44,305 nt of DNA from an uncultured Bacteroidales bacterium (GCA_945870315.1 CAMBRR010000008.1:1-44305), one strand, 5' to 3'; numbered from the stretch's first letter, positions 27,336 through 33,267 are shown. Numbers and translations are program-made. Notes: generated by a model not told the origin, from the letters alone.

Positions 27336-28647
27336 AATTATCGAGCTTATCCGAAGGGAGGTAAAGCCAGCTTTGGGATGTACTGAGCCTATCGCAGTCG
27401 CGCTTGCAGTTGCTAAGGCTATGGAGACAATTTCCGACAGTGAACACGACTTGAATTCTGACTGGAGAAAGGATATCGGACTTGTCAGACAGATAGATGT
27501 GAAGGTCAGCGGCAACATCCTGAAGAACGGGATGGGAGTAGGGATACCCGGTACAGGGATGGTCGGACTTCATATTGCCGCCGCACTGGGAGCCGTTTGT
27601 GGGAATTCAAGCTATGGGCTTGAGGTTTTGCACGACCTTGATAAGGAATCCATCAGCATAGCAAAAAGGATGGTTGAAGAAGAGAAGGTGTGTATTGGCA
27701 TAGCTGAAACCTCTCACAAATTGCATGTGGATACCACAGTCACCCTTTGCAATGGTCACAAGGCAAATGTAGTCATTGAAGATGACCACGACAGGATAGT
27801 CAAGACAAGTTTTGACGAACAGGTGCTGTTCATGCTCCAGGAGAGTGAAGGCGGAGCCTGTAAGGAAGGCAGGAATTCTGCAGAAATGGGATTGACAATC
27901 AGGGAGATATATGATTTCGCCAAAAGTGTGGCATATGAAGACATCCGCTTCATACTTGACTCCAGGACCTTGAATATGGTGCTTGCGGAGGAAGGATTGA
28001 AAGGGAAATATGGCCTGAGGGTAGGAAGGGCTATTCATTCAGAAAAATACAAGGCTGTATTCGGGAATGACTTTTTGAGTTATGCAATGTCACTTACTGC
28101 TGCTGCCTCAGATGCCAGGATGGCCGGATGTACGCTCCCTGCGATGAGCAATTCCGGAAGCGGAAATCAAGGCATCACGGTGACAATGCCAGTGATAGCC
28201 TATTCCATCAAATATGGATGTGATGACGAGAGTCTTGCAAGGGCTCTGGTGCTTAGCCACCTTGTTGCCATTCACATCAAGAGTTATCTTGGCAAACTCT
28301 CTGCCTTGTGCGGCTGCGTAGTGGCTTCCACCGGTTCGTCCTGCGGACTTGTATATCTGAACGGGGGCAGCTACGAACAGGTATGCTACAGCATCAAGAA
28401 TATGATTGGGAATATCACCGGAATGGTTTGCGACGGCGCAAAGGTCGGATGCGCGATGAAGGTAGCGTCCGGGGTGTCAAGTTCGCTTCAGTCAGCAGTT
28501 CTCGCTATGGAAGACACTTGTGTCTCCGAGCACGACGGTATTATCGAGAAGGATATTGAAAAGACCATACGCAACCTCGGACGAATCGGCTCTGTAGGTA
28601 TGCAGGACACCGATGAACTCATCCTCGACATAATGGTCTGCAAATAA
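27316..28647 (+). CDS. CyuA/UPF0597 family: L-cysteine desulfidase or L-serine dehydratase-like
   Basis: A 443 aa cytoplasmic enzyme of the serine dehydratase alpha-like family, which includes E. coli YhaM (CyuA). Likely 4Fe-4S cysteines lie in ALGCTEPIA, CGCVVASTGSSCG and MVCDGAKVGC. The reaction is probably release of sulfide or ammonia with pyruvate from cysteine or a related amino acid. The oxygen-sensitive cluster fits an anaerobe, and the gene faces a ferredoxin gene across a shared terminator. The 20-base overlap with the amidase gene suggests the two share a transcript. Confidence 0.88.
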   Translation: MTPRESEIIELIRREVKPALGCTEPIAVALAVAKAMETISDSEHDLNSDWRKDIGLVRQIDVKVSGNILKNGMGVGIPGTGMVGLHIAAALGAVCGNSSYGLEVLHDLDKESISIAKRMVEEEKVCIGIAETSHKLHVDTTVTLCNGHKANVVIEDDHDRIVKTSFDEQVLFMLQESEGGACKEGRNSAEMGLTIREIYDFAKSVAYEDIRFILDSRTLNMVLAEEGLKGKYGLRVGRAIHSEKYKAVFGNDFLSYAMSLTAAASDARMAGCTLPAMSNSGSGNQGITVTMPVIAYSIKYGCDDESLARALVLSHLVAIHIKSYLGKLSALCGCVVASTGSSCGLVYLNGGSYEQVCYSIKNMIGNITGMVCDGAKVGCAMKVASGVSSSLQSAVLAMEDTCVSEHDGIIEKDIEKTIRNLGRIGSVGMQDTDELILDIMVCK

Positions 28648-28671
28648 CTTATCTTTGAAGCAGATAAAAGC

Positions 28672-28716
28672 AACGAGAGTGACTAGCAGTCTATCTACTG
28701 TCTAGTCACTCTCGTT
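28672..28716. terminator. Bidirectional terminator between the CyuA-like and ferredoxin genes
   Basis: A perfect 15-bp stem (28672-28686 with 28702-28716) and a 15-base loop sit between converging genes. The minus-strand side is followed by GCTTTTATC; the plus side has no good T run, so it works best for the ferredoxin transcript. Confidence 0.75.
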
Positions 28717-28735
28717 CAAACAATATCGACGAAAA

Positions 28736-28906
28736 TTATTCGCCGGCAACGATTGCGCCCATAGGGCAAGCGTCTGCGCAAGTTCCGCAGTCAACACAAA
28801 CGTTTGGATCAATCTTGTAGATGTCACCCTCTGAGATAGCGCCTGTAGGGCACTCACTCATACAAGTGCCGCAAGCAGCACAATCTTCTGTAATCTTGTA
28901 AGCCAT
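28736..28906 (-). CDS. 2[4Fe-4S] ferredoxin
   Basis: A 56 aa clostridial-type ferredoxin. Two cluster motifs are intact: CAACGTCMSECP and CVDCGTCADACP, each with CxxCxxCxxxCP. It carries electrons between low-potential anaerobic enzymes such as pyruvate:ferredoxin oxidoreductase. Its promoter uses bases from the left copy of the 67-bp repeat of the neighbouring island. Before the island arrived, this gene probably lay about 100 bases downstream of tRNA-Leu. Confidence 0.97.
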   Translation of the reverse strand: MAYKITEDCAACGTCMSECPTGAISEGDIYKIDPNVCVDCGTCADACPMGAIVAGE

Positions 28907-28945
28907 TTTAATTATAATTAAGAGTTATATTCTCAAAACAGAGTG

Positions 28946-28975
28946 CAAATTTAGCCAAATATTTGGATATTCAAA
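28946..28975 (-). promoter_or_regulatory. Ferredoxin promoter, built partly from the island repeat
   Basis: On the minus strand TTTG (28972-28975), 18 bases, then TAAATTTG (28946-28953). The -33 box and the first half of the -7 box lie in the direct repeat; the last bases of the -7 box (28946-28949) lie outside. At the right-hand repeat copy the same position reads TAAACTCT, so only the left copy makes a promoter. Confidence 0.65.
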
Positions 28976-29016
28976 ACGAAAAGAGGCCGACTGTTTGTCG
29001 ACCTCATCTGGTGCGG
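28950..29016. repeat. Left 67-bp direct repeat (att-like) of the tRNA-Leu island
   Basis: Identical base for base to 32460-32526. It holds the last 8 bases of tRNA-Leu with CCA (29009-29016 in complement), the tRNA terminator dyad (28983-29005) and half of the ferredoxin promoter. Sequence diverges at once on either side (28949 a against 32459 g; 29017 t against 32527 a). Confidence 0.92.
28983..29005. repeat. Terminator-like dyad in the left repeat
   Basis: A copy of the tRNA-Leu terminator dyad: 9-bp arms around TGTTT. It has no tRNA upstream here, so it is a duplicated relic, or half of a recombinase core site. Confidence 0.7.
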
Positions 29017-29392
29017 TGGGTTTGACAATTATCGAAACCTATCACACTACCTTTGTAAATTTTTAGACTTCATACATTGGTATGAACAGATGTTCGACCG
29101 AAAGCCTTGGGAACAGGAATGTCTATGATTGGGTTGAGATAAATTCAAGTCAGAATGTCACGGTCGAATTTCGACCATTCTCTCGAACAGAACGACCTCA
29201 GCGGGCACTCCGTTGGAGTTATTTCTTACTACCCTCCCACCCCCTCATTTTTAAGGATAACAGATGTTATCCCAACGGAAACACATTGCGTACCCCATAG
29301 TAACAGATACCCCTATAACAGTCAGGCGTGATGATTTTTCCGGAAATTTTCGATTTTCCTTAAGTGACCTTCAATGTATTCATTAAAATGAT
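29017..29392 (+). other. Island left end: operator-like dyad, hairpin and a doubtful 72 aa frame
   Basis: No recognisable gene. It contains a TACCTTTG box (29048-29055) preceded by TTTGACA, a perfect 15-base dyad GGTCGAATTTCGACC (29162-29176), and a 7-bp hairpin GGATAAC-AGAT-GTTATCC near 29260. An open frame 29082-29300 (72 aa, start MNRCSTESLGNRN) follows the -7 box at a plausible distance, but its composition is not protein-like. The dyads could be binding sites for a repressor or excisionase. Confidence 0.5.
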
Positions 29393-29400
29393 TACATTTG
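29393..29400 (+). promoter_or_regulatory. Putative main promoter of the island, plus strand
   Basis: TACATTTG matches the -7 consensus; no TTG is found at the right distance upstream. Transcription from here would start almost exactly at the first leader hairpin (29405-29419). Confidence 0.45.
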
Positions 29401-29404
29401 TATC

Positions 29405-29695
29405 GCCTACCCGTTAGGCAGACATATCAGCGAAAGTGTTTTCGTTTCCTTCTATGAGAATGTGGAAGTTTTCAATGCCAAGGGATTACGAAATGTGCTT
29501 ACGCTCGTGCATTGTATATGCTGTATGCCCCACTCTTGGGGCTTATACTCCATACGTGCCCGAGTGTGGAGTATATCAGTAGTTTATTTGGCATCGGTCC
29601 TTCCACAACCGTCATAGAATAAGCGAGAGAGGCTCCACACTTTTGTTTTAACAGTACCGTATAGGAGCCTGACGGATTAAAAACCCTTTACTACA
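29405..29695 (+). ncRNA. Hairpin-rich leader or small RNA of the island
   Basis: Four hairpins lie in order: GCCTA-cccgt-TAGGC (29405-29419), CGAAA-gtgt-TTTCG (29431-29444), GCCCCA-ctct-TGGGGC (29527-29542) and ATACTCCA with TGGAGTAT around a 14-base loop (29545-29574). The last two are adjacent. The segment also contains a 42 aa open frame. It resembles an attenuation leader or a structured regulatory RNA ahead of the small genes. It matches no RNA family I can name. Confidence 0.5.
29454..29582 (+). CDS. Possible 42 aa leader peptide
   Basis: ATG to TAG, 42 codons, beginning MRMWKFSMPRDYEMC and rich in Met, Cys, Tyr and Pro. The second half is encoded by the two strong hairpins at 29527-29574, so translation would disrupt them. 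That arrangement is what a leader peptide would show, but there is no ribosome-binding signal and the frame may be accidental. Confidence 0.3.
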   Translation: MRMWKFSMPRDYEMCLRSCIVYAVCPTLGAYTPYVPECGVYQ

Positions 29696-29857
29696 ATGGC
29701 TCAGTTTGCAGTTTATTACAGGAAGAACAACACTGATTGTTGCACTTATGTCACAATGGATTCCCCTTCTGAAAGTATGGCTATGGCTATTCTTTTAAGA
29801 CAGGGCACAATCAAGTCTTCCGACAATGTTTACATTAAAAGAATCGAGAGAAGATAA
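29696..29857 (+). CDS. Small island protein, 53 aa, unknown
   Basis: Begins MAQFAVYYRKNNTDCCTYVT and ends VYIKRIERR. It alternates beta-like and helix-like segments (SPSESMAMAILLRQG), and looks like a small alpha/beta protein of the kind often found in Bacteroidales mobile elements; I cannot name a family. It is too short for many gene callers. It follows the structured leader and precedes the cysteine-rich gene on the same strand. Confidence 0.6.
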   Translation: MAQFAVYYRKNNTDCCTYVTMDSPSESMAMAILLRQGTIKSSDNVYIKRIERR

Positions 29858-29865
29858 TTCATCAT

Positions 29866-29891
29866 CCACCCTTTCCTACTGGTTAGGGTGG
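29866..29891 (+). promoter_or_regulatory. Hairpin just before the cysteine-rich gene start
   Basis: CCACCCT and AGGGTGG pair perfectly (7 bp, 12-base loop). The ATG at 29894 lies 2 bases after the stem. It may control translation or mark an RNA processing site between the 53 aa and cysteine-rich genes. Confidence 0.45.
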
Positions 29892-29893
29892 TT

Positions 29894-30088
29894 ATGAACC
29901 TATGCACTATGAGCCTGATTCCGTGCCAATGCTGCAAGAAAGAACTACCCGTTACTTGGAGGTGGTATATATGTGACAGATGCGGATTCCGTATCTGTCC
30001 CAACTGCATAAGTCAGCATAAAGGTCGTTACTCCAGTGGCGGATTCAAATGCAGTCAATGCGCCTTCGGAAAATTAACGAGTTTATAA
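29894..30088 (+). CDS. Cysteine-rich zinc-ribbon/RING-like small protein
   Basis: A 64 aa protein (or 59 aa from Met at 29909) with CQCC, CDRC, CPNC, a histidine and CSQC: eight or nine possible zinc ligands spaced like two interleaved zinc knuckles. A GTG start at 29888 is also possible. Such proteins usually bind nucleic acid or another protein. It lies between the 53 aa gene and the 470 aa gene, 63 bases before the latter, and all three are probably one transcript. Confidence 0.65.
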   Translation: MNLCTMSLIPCQCCKKELPVTWRWYICDRCGFRICPNCISQHKGRYSSGGFKCSQCAFGKLTSL

Positions 30089-30151
30089 ACTTCTAAAACA
30101 CAATACATATCGTATTTACTAACACCAGAAATCTAAAAACTAAAATACATT

Positions 30152-31564
30152 ATGAATCATACTAAGATTATAGAAATAGAGGTAGGAGATATTTCGTATC
30201 AATTATTTCAATTAGGATGCGTCAATGCCATTCATCGAGCATATAGTTGCACGTCAAAATTAAAGAAAACATCTATATCTACAGAGTATAGAATAGATTT
30301 GAATTCTCAATATGACATAATAGTATATGAAGCCCCCAAGAGCTATAAAACATCCAAGAGGTATGCAGAAGAGGCTAACTTTAACATAATCGAAGCATCT
30401 GAAATATGGATTAAATATGCGAGTGGAAAGATAATAGTAACATGTAGCTATTGGTCAAAAAATCAATCTGATAAAGAAAATGAACTGAGGTTAGACTTAA
30501 TGATTAGCGTGTTTAGTGACGAGATACGCGAATCATTTATTGGTCGTGAGCGTGAAAATACAATCAACGTATTAAAAGCATTCCCATATGCTTTTAACCC
30601 TATCACAATTTCTGATACCGAGTCTTGCACAAACATACAAATAGATGGAAACTTATATCAGAGAGAAATAGGGGGAATAAGATTCAAAGAGGAAAATGAA
30701 GAGCACATTAGCAGAGCCTATTCTCACCAGATTCTTCGTATTATGCACAATGAAACAAACAATACGGCAGAGATAGAATCTATTGGGCATTCAGGAGAGA
30801 CTTCTTATTTCCCCTGTAATCTAGGCCATATAATTTGTGAATCATTAAGTGGCACAAATATTCACATCAACAAACCCCTTCTTTTATCAGATAAGAATAA
30901 TCCAGCCAATAAGATATGGTGCTACATATCACTGTCTGGAATAATCTTTGACAACAATTTAATTAAAAGTCCATTGAGAATCCAAAAGGTTGGAGATGCT
31001 GTTATTGTATATTATTGCACATATCAAAGGGTTATATCGATTGTTAATTCGTCAGACGGCATCTCTATCCGTGACATCAGGTTAACTTCTAATGACGAAA
31101 AACTCAGCAACATAGCAGCAATTTTACCCATCTGTAACACCCTACATCTCGATGAAGAAGAGGCGTTGGATGAGATTCTGCGTGAAAAACTGAATGTATT
31201 TAACTCCTACCTTTCAGAGGTATCAAAACATATTAAACAAGAAATACGAACCGAGTACACAATCGATAAAATCAGCAATCTAAATGAGTTGAATAATGAT
31301 TCAGCTTCACAATTCCTTAAAAATAATATTTCTGAAATAAATAAACTCGAATATTATGATGGAACTGTTTTTAAACCTATAAATGATAAGAATAGAGACA
31401 ATAATGGCAAATGGTACACCATAAGAAACTATGTTTTGGATGTAAAAGAAATGTTTAAACAGGAGGCTTGGGCAAAAGAACACCCTATTCAAGCCGTATT
31501 GAGGGGCATTATAAATATATTCATTAACATTATTGGTGGTATATTCCGCATATTTATTGAATAA
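30152..31564 (+). CDS. Orphan 470 aa island protein, unknown function
   Basis: I do not recognise a family. The gene is clearly coding: a long open frame in AT-rich sequence, with codon use unlike its chromosomal neighbours. The N-terminal 330 residues look beta-rich and soluble. A charged, helical section follows (about 345-400: EEEALDEILREKLNVFNSYL). The last 30 residues are hydrophobic and amphipathic (VLRGIINIFINIIGGIFRIF), suggesting membrane association or insertion. There is no signal peptide, so the tail would reach the inner membrane from the cytoplasm. As the only large gene in the island it is the best candidate for the function that benefits the host or element, perhaps an effector in phage defence (inference only). 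Confidence 0.8.
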   Translation: MNHTKIIEIEVGDISYQLFQLGCVNAIHRAYSCTSKLKKTSISTEYRIDLNSQYDIIVYEAPKSYKTSKRYAEEANFNIIEASEIWIKYASGKIIVTCSYWSKNQSDKENELRLDLMISVFSDEIRESFIGRERENTINVLKAFPYAFNPITISDTESCTNIQIDGNLYQREIGGIRFKEENEEHISRAYSHQILRIMHNETNNTAEIESIGHSGETSYFPCNLGHIICESLSGTNIHINKPLLLSDKNNPANKIWCYISLSGIIFDNNLIKSPLRIQKVGDAVIVYYCTYQRVISIVNSSDGISIRDIRLTSNDEKLSNIAAILPICNTLHLDEEEALDEILREKLNVFNSYLSEVSKHIKQEIRTEYTIDKISNLNELNNDSASQFLKNNISEINKLEYYDGTVFKPINDKNRDNNGKWYTIRNYVLDVKEMFKQEAWAKEHPIQAVLRGIINIFINIIGGIFRIFIE

Positions 31565-31778
31565 ATGCGCGAATCTTAAACCCTATTTATTTCTATCGTC
31601 CAAGCTTGTATATCCGGATTATTAGCTGTATATTGGTATTAAATTTTCGTGCGGGCTCATTAACGATTATCGAACTTTCATGAATGATTTCCGCAAGTGT
31701 GCTGAGTTCGTGAGATGGTTAGAAGAAAAAACAGAGGGGTGAGATAGTCAGCCTTTCGGCTCAGTCTTTGCCTCTACA

Positions 31779-31925
31779 TCAGATACCCCAATATCTTCTG
31801 TAGTGACTGCGGACTTTCTCTACCTTACCAAAGCGAACCCGTGTATACGCTCTCACTTTGACAAGCACAGGGTAAACCATCTTGACAGTCACCCTGACCT
31901 CTAAGCAATCTGTTCTTTGGGTCAT
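31779..31925 (-). CDS. Small basic protein, 48 aa, with an RAYTRxRxGKxEKVRSHYR-type motif
   Basis: Begins MTQRTDCLEVRVTVKMVYPV. The C-terminal motif, an arginine/tyrosine-rich 'YTR..G..VRSHYR' pattern, recurs in many very short hypothetical proteins of phages and mobile elements as I recall it, which supports real coding. The net charge is strongly positive, so nucleic-acid binding is likely. Its promoter is at 32095-32124, with a leader of about 165 bases that includes a terminator-like hairpin. A long weak hairpin followed by six Ts after the stop codon (to about 31725) may be its terminator. Confidence 0.6.
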   Translation of the reverse strand: MTQRTDCLEVRVTVKMVYPVLVKVRAYTRVRFGKVEKVRSHYRRYWGI

Positions 31926-32024
31926 CAGGTTAAATATTATACAGCGTAAAGAACGATTTGAAAGAGGTTGTTGGGACAGTCCCCGAGGTGTTACGATATG
32001 CCACCCCTCTGTTAGGTTATGGGT

Positions 32025-32054
32025 AAAAGAAAAGACATCATTGGGGTGATGTCT
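32025..32054 (-). terminator. Attenuator-like terminator in the 48 aa gene leader
   Basis: On the minus strand an 8-bp stem AGACATCA-ccccaa-TGATGTCT is followed at once by TTTCTTTT. It is preceded by a smaller hairpin GGGTT-atacagc-AACCC (32063-32079). RNA ending here would be about 64 bases long, with two stem-loops and a U tail. Confidence 0.6.
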
Positions 32055-32094
32055 AATCTAATGGGTTGCTGTATAACCCTGATAACTTGTACTG

Positions 32095-32124
32095 CAAAGG
32101 TACGAACATTTCTGAAATCCGCAA
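32095..32124 (-). promoter_or_regulatory. Minus-strand promoter in the island
   Basis: TTG (32122-32124), a 19-base spacer and TACCTTTG (32095-32102) form a good Bacteroidetes promoter. It drives either a short two-hairpin RNA or the 48 aa gene. Confidence 0.65.
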
Positions 32125-32189
32125 TACACCGCTGAAAATTTTCTCCACCTTCACAATGATGAGGTCAGCAGGCAACCCAAAAACGTAAA

Positions 32190-32253
32190 AAGGAGGATAA
32201 TGGCGACAGATAGTTGTGACGGGGTGGACTTCGGGCGGCGTAGTCGCCCGTGA
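32190..32253 (+). other. Shine-Dalgarno-like AAGGAGG with a 17-codon frame
   Basis: AAGGAGG (32190-32196) lies 3 bases before an ATG (32200) that opens a 17-codon frame, MATDSCDGVDFGRRSRP. Strong Shine-Dalgarno sequences are rare in this phylum. The frame runs into the first arm of the big structure, so the element may instead be part of the RNA. Confidence 0.3.
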
Positions 32254-32347
32254 CTTCGTGAACGGGAGGGGCCTATTGGCCCAACAGGGCCAATGGGAGG
32301 GATAGCGCCATAGGCGCGTACCGGACCGAAGTCCACCCCATCACAAC
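32213..32347. ncRNA. Four-hairpin cloverleaf closed by a 22-bp stem
   Basis: Arms 32213-32234 and 32326-32347 pair over 22 bp; the one mismatch becomes a G-U pair on the minus strand. Inside lie GGGCG/CGCCC (32233-32249), CCCGT/ACGGG (32247-32266), an 11-bp stem CCTATTGGCCC/GGGCCAATGGG with loop AACA (32272-32297), and GCGCC-ata-GGCGC (32305-32317). The first two hairpins share three bases and may alternate. The G+C content is far above the rest of the island. It could be a structured RNA, a folded single-strand recombination or transfer site, or a replication origin. I cannot assign a family. Confidence 0.65.
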
Positions 32348-32459
32348 GATAAAACATTACATATCCGAAAAACATCTTGAGGCTACAAATCGCCATTACA
32401 GCGGTCTGTAGCCTCGAAATATGTCAGTTTGCAATGAATACAAGTGTCAAACTTGAGAG

Positions 32460-32526
32460 TTTAGCCAAATATTTGGATATTCAAAACGAAAAGAGGCCGA
32501 CTGTTTGTCGACCTCATCTGGTGCGG
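32460..32526. repeat. Right 67-bp direct repeat (att-like) of the island
   Basis: Perfect copy of 28950-29016. Its right end is the 3' terminus of the intact tRNA-Leu gene (8 bases including encoded CCA), followed leftward by the tRNA terminator. Confidence 0.92.
32483..32515 (-). terminator. Intrinsic terminator of tRNA-Leu
   Basis: On the minus strand GAGGTCGAC-aaaca-GTCGGCCTC (9 bp with one G-U pair) is followed by TTTTCGTTTT. It starts 3 bases after the encoded CCA. Confidence 0.85.
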
Positions 32527-32604
32527 ATGGCGAGACTCGAACTCGCACAGGAAAACTCCCACTACCCCCTCAAAGTAGCGCGTCTACCATTTCGCCACAT
32601 CCGC
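32519..32604 (-). tRNA. tRNA-Leu (anticodon GAG)
   Basis: An 86-base tRNA with encoded CCA. The acceptor stem GCGGATG pairs with CATCCGC, the anticodon stem CTACT/GGTAG carries the loop TTGAGGG with anticodon GAG, the long variable arm is typical of leucine tRNAs, and the T arm is GCGAG-TTCGAGT-CTCGC. It is the integration target of the island and remains intact, reading CUC/CUU codons. Confidence 0.95.
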
Positions 32605-32694
32605 TTTGATTTTGGGATTGCAAATATACGCACTTATTTCGAACTTGCAAACTTTTCTTCAATATTTTTCAAAAAAAATCGTAAAAACTCGGTT

Positions 32695-33153
32695 TCAAAT
32701 CTTTTTCCAATAAACAGATTGGGAAAAGCAGGCTAAGGTACCCTTTACCTTCAGCACTCCCCCATCCTGGAACTCACAGGAAACATTTGCACGGATTCCT
32801 CTTGTGGGATCATATATCTTCGCATCTCCCCATCTCTGCTTTTTAGAATCATAAGTCAGTCCCTTTATCAGGATAATCTGGTCACAAGGAGTTTTTCTCA
32901 ATGACTTGTCGGGGTTGTTTGCGTCAAGGCGAACTTCTCCCTTCTTATCCAGACAATTCTCAACCCAGAAAACCTGAACAGTATAAGTATCATCCAGGTC
33001 CTTGAAGATTCTGACCTTGGAATTTTCCCCCTGATGGGAAACAAAATATTCTCCGATGATATTGTCTGCAACCGAATTGTCCTGTGCTGCCGCAGTAAAC
33101 GAAAACATAAAAATCATTGCAGAAGATGCAATGACATAAAATATCTTATTCAT
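32695..33153 (-). CDS. DUF2147 family exported protein
   Basis: A 152 aa protein with a signal peptide ending around SFTAAAQ. The body (IIGEYFVSHQGENSKVRIF, WGDAKIYDPTRGIRANVSCEF, LKVKGTLACF) matches DUF2147, a family of small lipocalin-like exported proteins without a known function. A minus-strand -7 box TACATTTG lies at 33179-33186, so it is divergent from rpsP. Confidence 0.85.
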   Translation of the reverse strand: MNKIFYVIASSAMIFMFSFTAAAQDNSVADNIIGEYFVSHQGENSKVRIFKDLDDTYTVQVFWVENCLDKKGEVRLDANNPDKSLRKTPCDQIILIKGLTYDSKKQRWGDAKIYDPTRGIRANVSCEFQDGGVLKVKGTLACFSQSVYWKKI

Positions 33154-33175
33154 CTCTTTCTACTTTTGTGTGCGG

Positions 33176-33206
33176 TTGCAAATGTAAGAATAATTTTCTA
33201 AATTTG
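33176..33206 (+). promoter_or_regulatory. rpsP promoter
   Basis: TTG at 33176-33178, a 20-base spacer and TAAATTTG at 33199-33206 match the consensus well. The leader is about 55 bases. It overlaps the divergent DUF2147 promoter. Confidence 0.7.
33179..33186 (-). promoter_or_regulatory. -7 box of the DUF2147 gene promoter
   Basis: TACATTTG on the minus strand, 26 bases before the DUF2147 start. It falls within the spacer of the rpsP promoter, so the two promoters may compete. Confidence 0.5.
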
Positions 33207-33267
33207 CACGATTTTCCTCGGGTTAGGAAAATAACAAGGTATTATTAACTATTAAAACAGATTAACA

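Larger units (their letters stand above)
31565..32459. other. Long non-coding right part of the island
   Basis: About 900 bases without a large gene, but full of structure. In order: a 20-codon frame at 31680-31742 (MNDFRKCAEFVRWLEEKTEG), possibly a gene remnant; a minus-strand unit with promoter, terminator-like hairpin and 48 aa gene (31779-32124); a hairpin-rich 135-base structure (32213-32347); a 9-bp hairpin GAGGCTACA/TGTAGCCTC (32380-32418 approximately); and a CAAGT/ACTTG dyad just inside the right repeat. Confidence 0.6.
28950..32526. mobile_element. tRNA-Leu-anchored 3.5 kb genomic island without an integrase
   Basis: The segment is bounded by perfect 67-bp direct repeats, with the right copy running into the 3' end of an intact tRNA-Leu(GAG). 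This is the classic footprint of tyrosine-recombinase integration; NBU1 of Bacteroides is a known example using a leucine tRNA 3' end. The island has AT-rich genes (sample lines of the 470 aa gene count to about one third G+C, against about 45% in flanking genes). No integrase, relaxase, primase or replication gene is recognisable in any frame. It is either a satellite moved in trans, cargo left by deletion, or an element using host recombinases. Confidence 0.85.

Noticed and set aside
28950..29016. Left repeat as a tRNA pseudogene
   Set aside because: Only 8 bases of tRNA (CCA, discriminator and 4 acceptor bases) are duplicated; the rest is downstream sequence.
29405..29574. Retron or CRISPR in the hairpin-rich leader
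   Set aside because: There is no reverse transcriptase gene nearby, no regular repeat-spacer pattern, and the hairpins differ in sequence.
32151..32396. 81-codon minus-strand frame with a collagen-like IPPIGPVGPIGP stretch
   Set aside because: The stretch is the translation of the hairpins in the 135-base structure, so the pattern is explained by the fold. I leave a small chance that it is real, as it also has a hydrophobic end.
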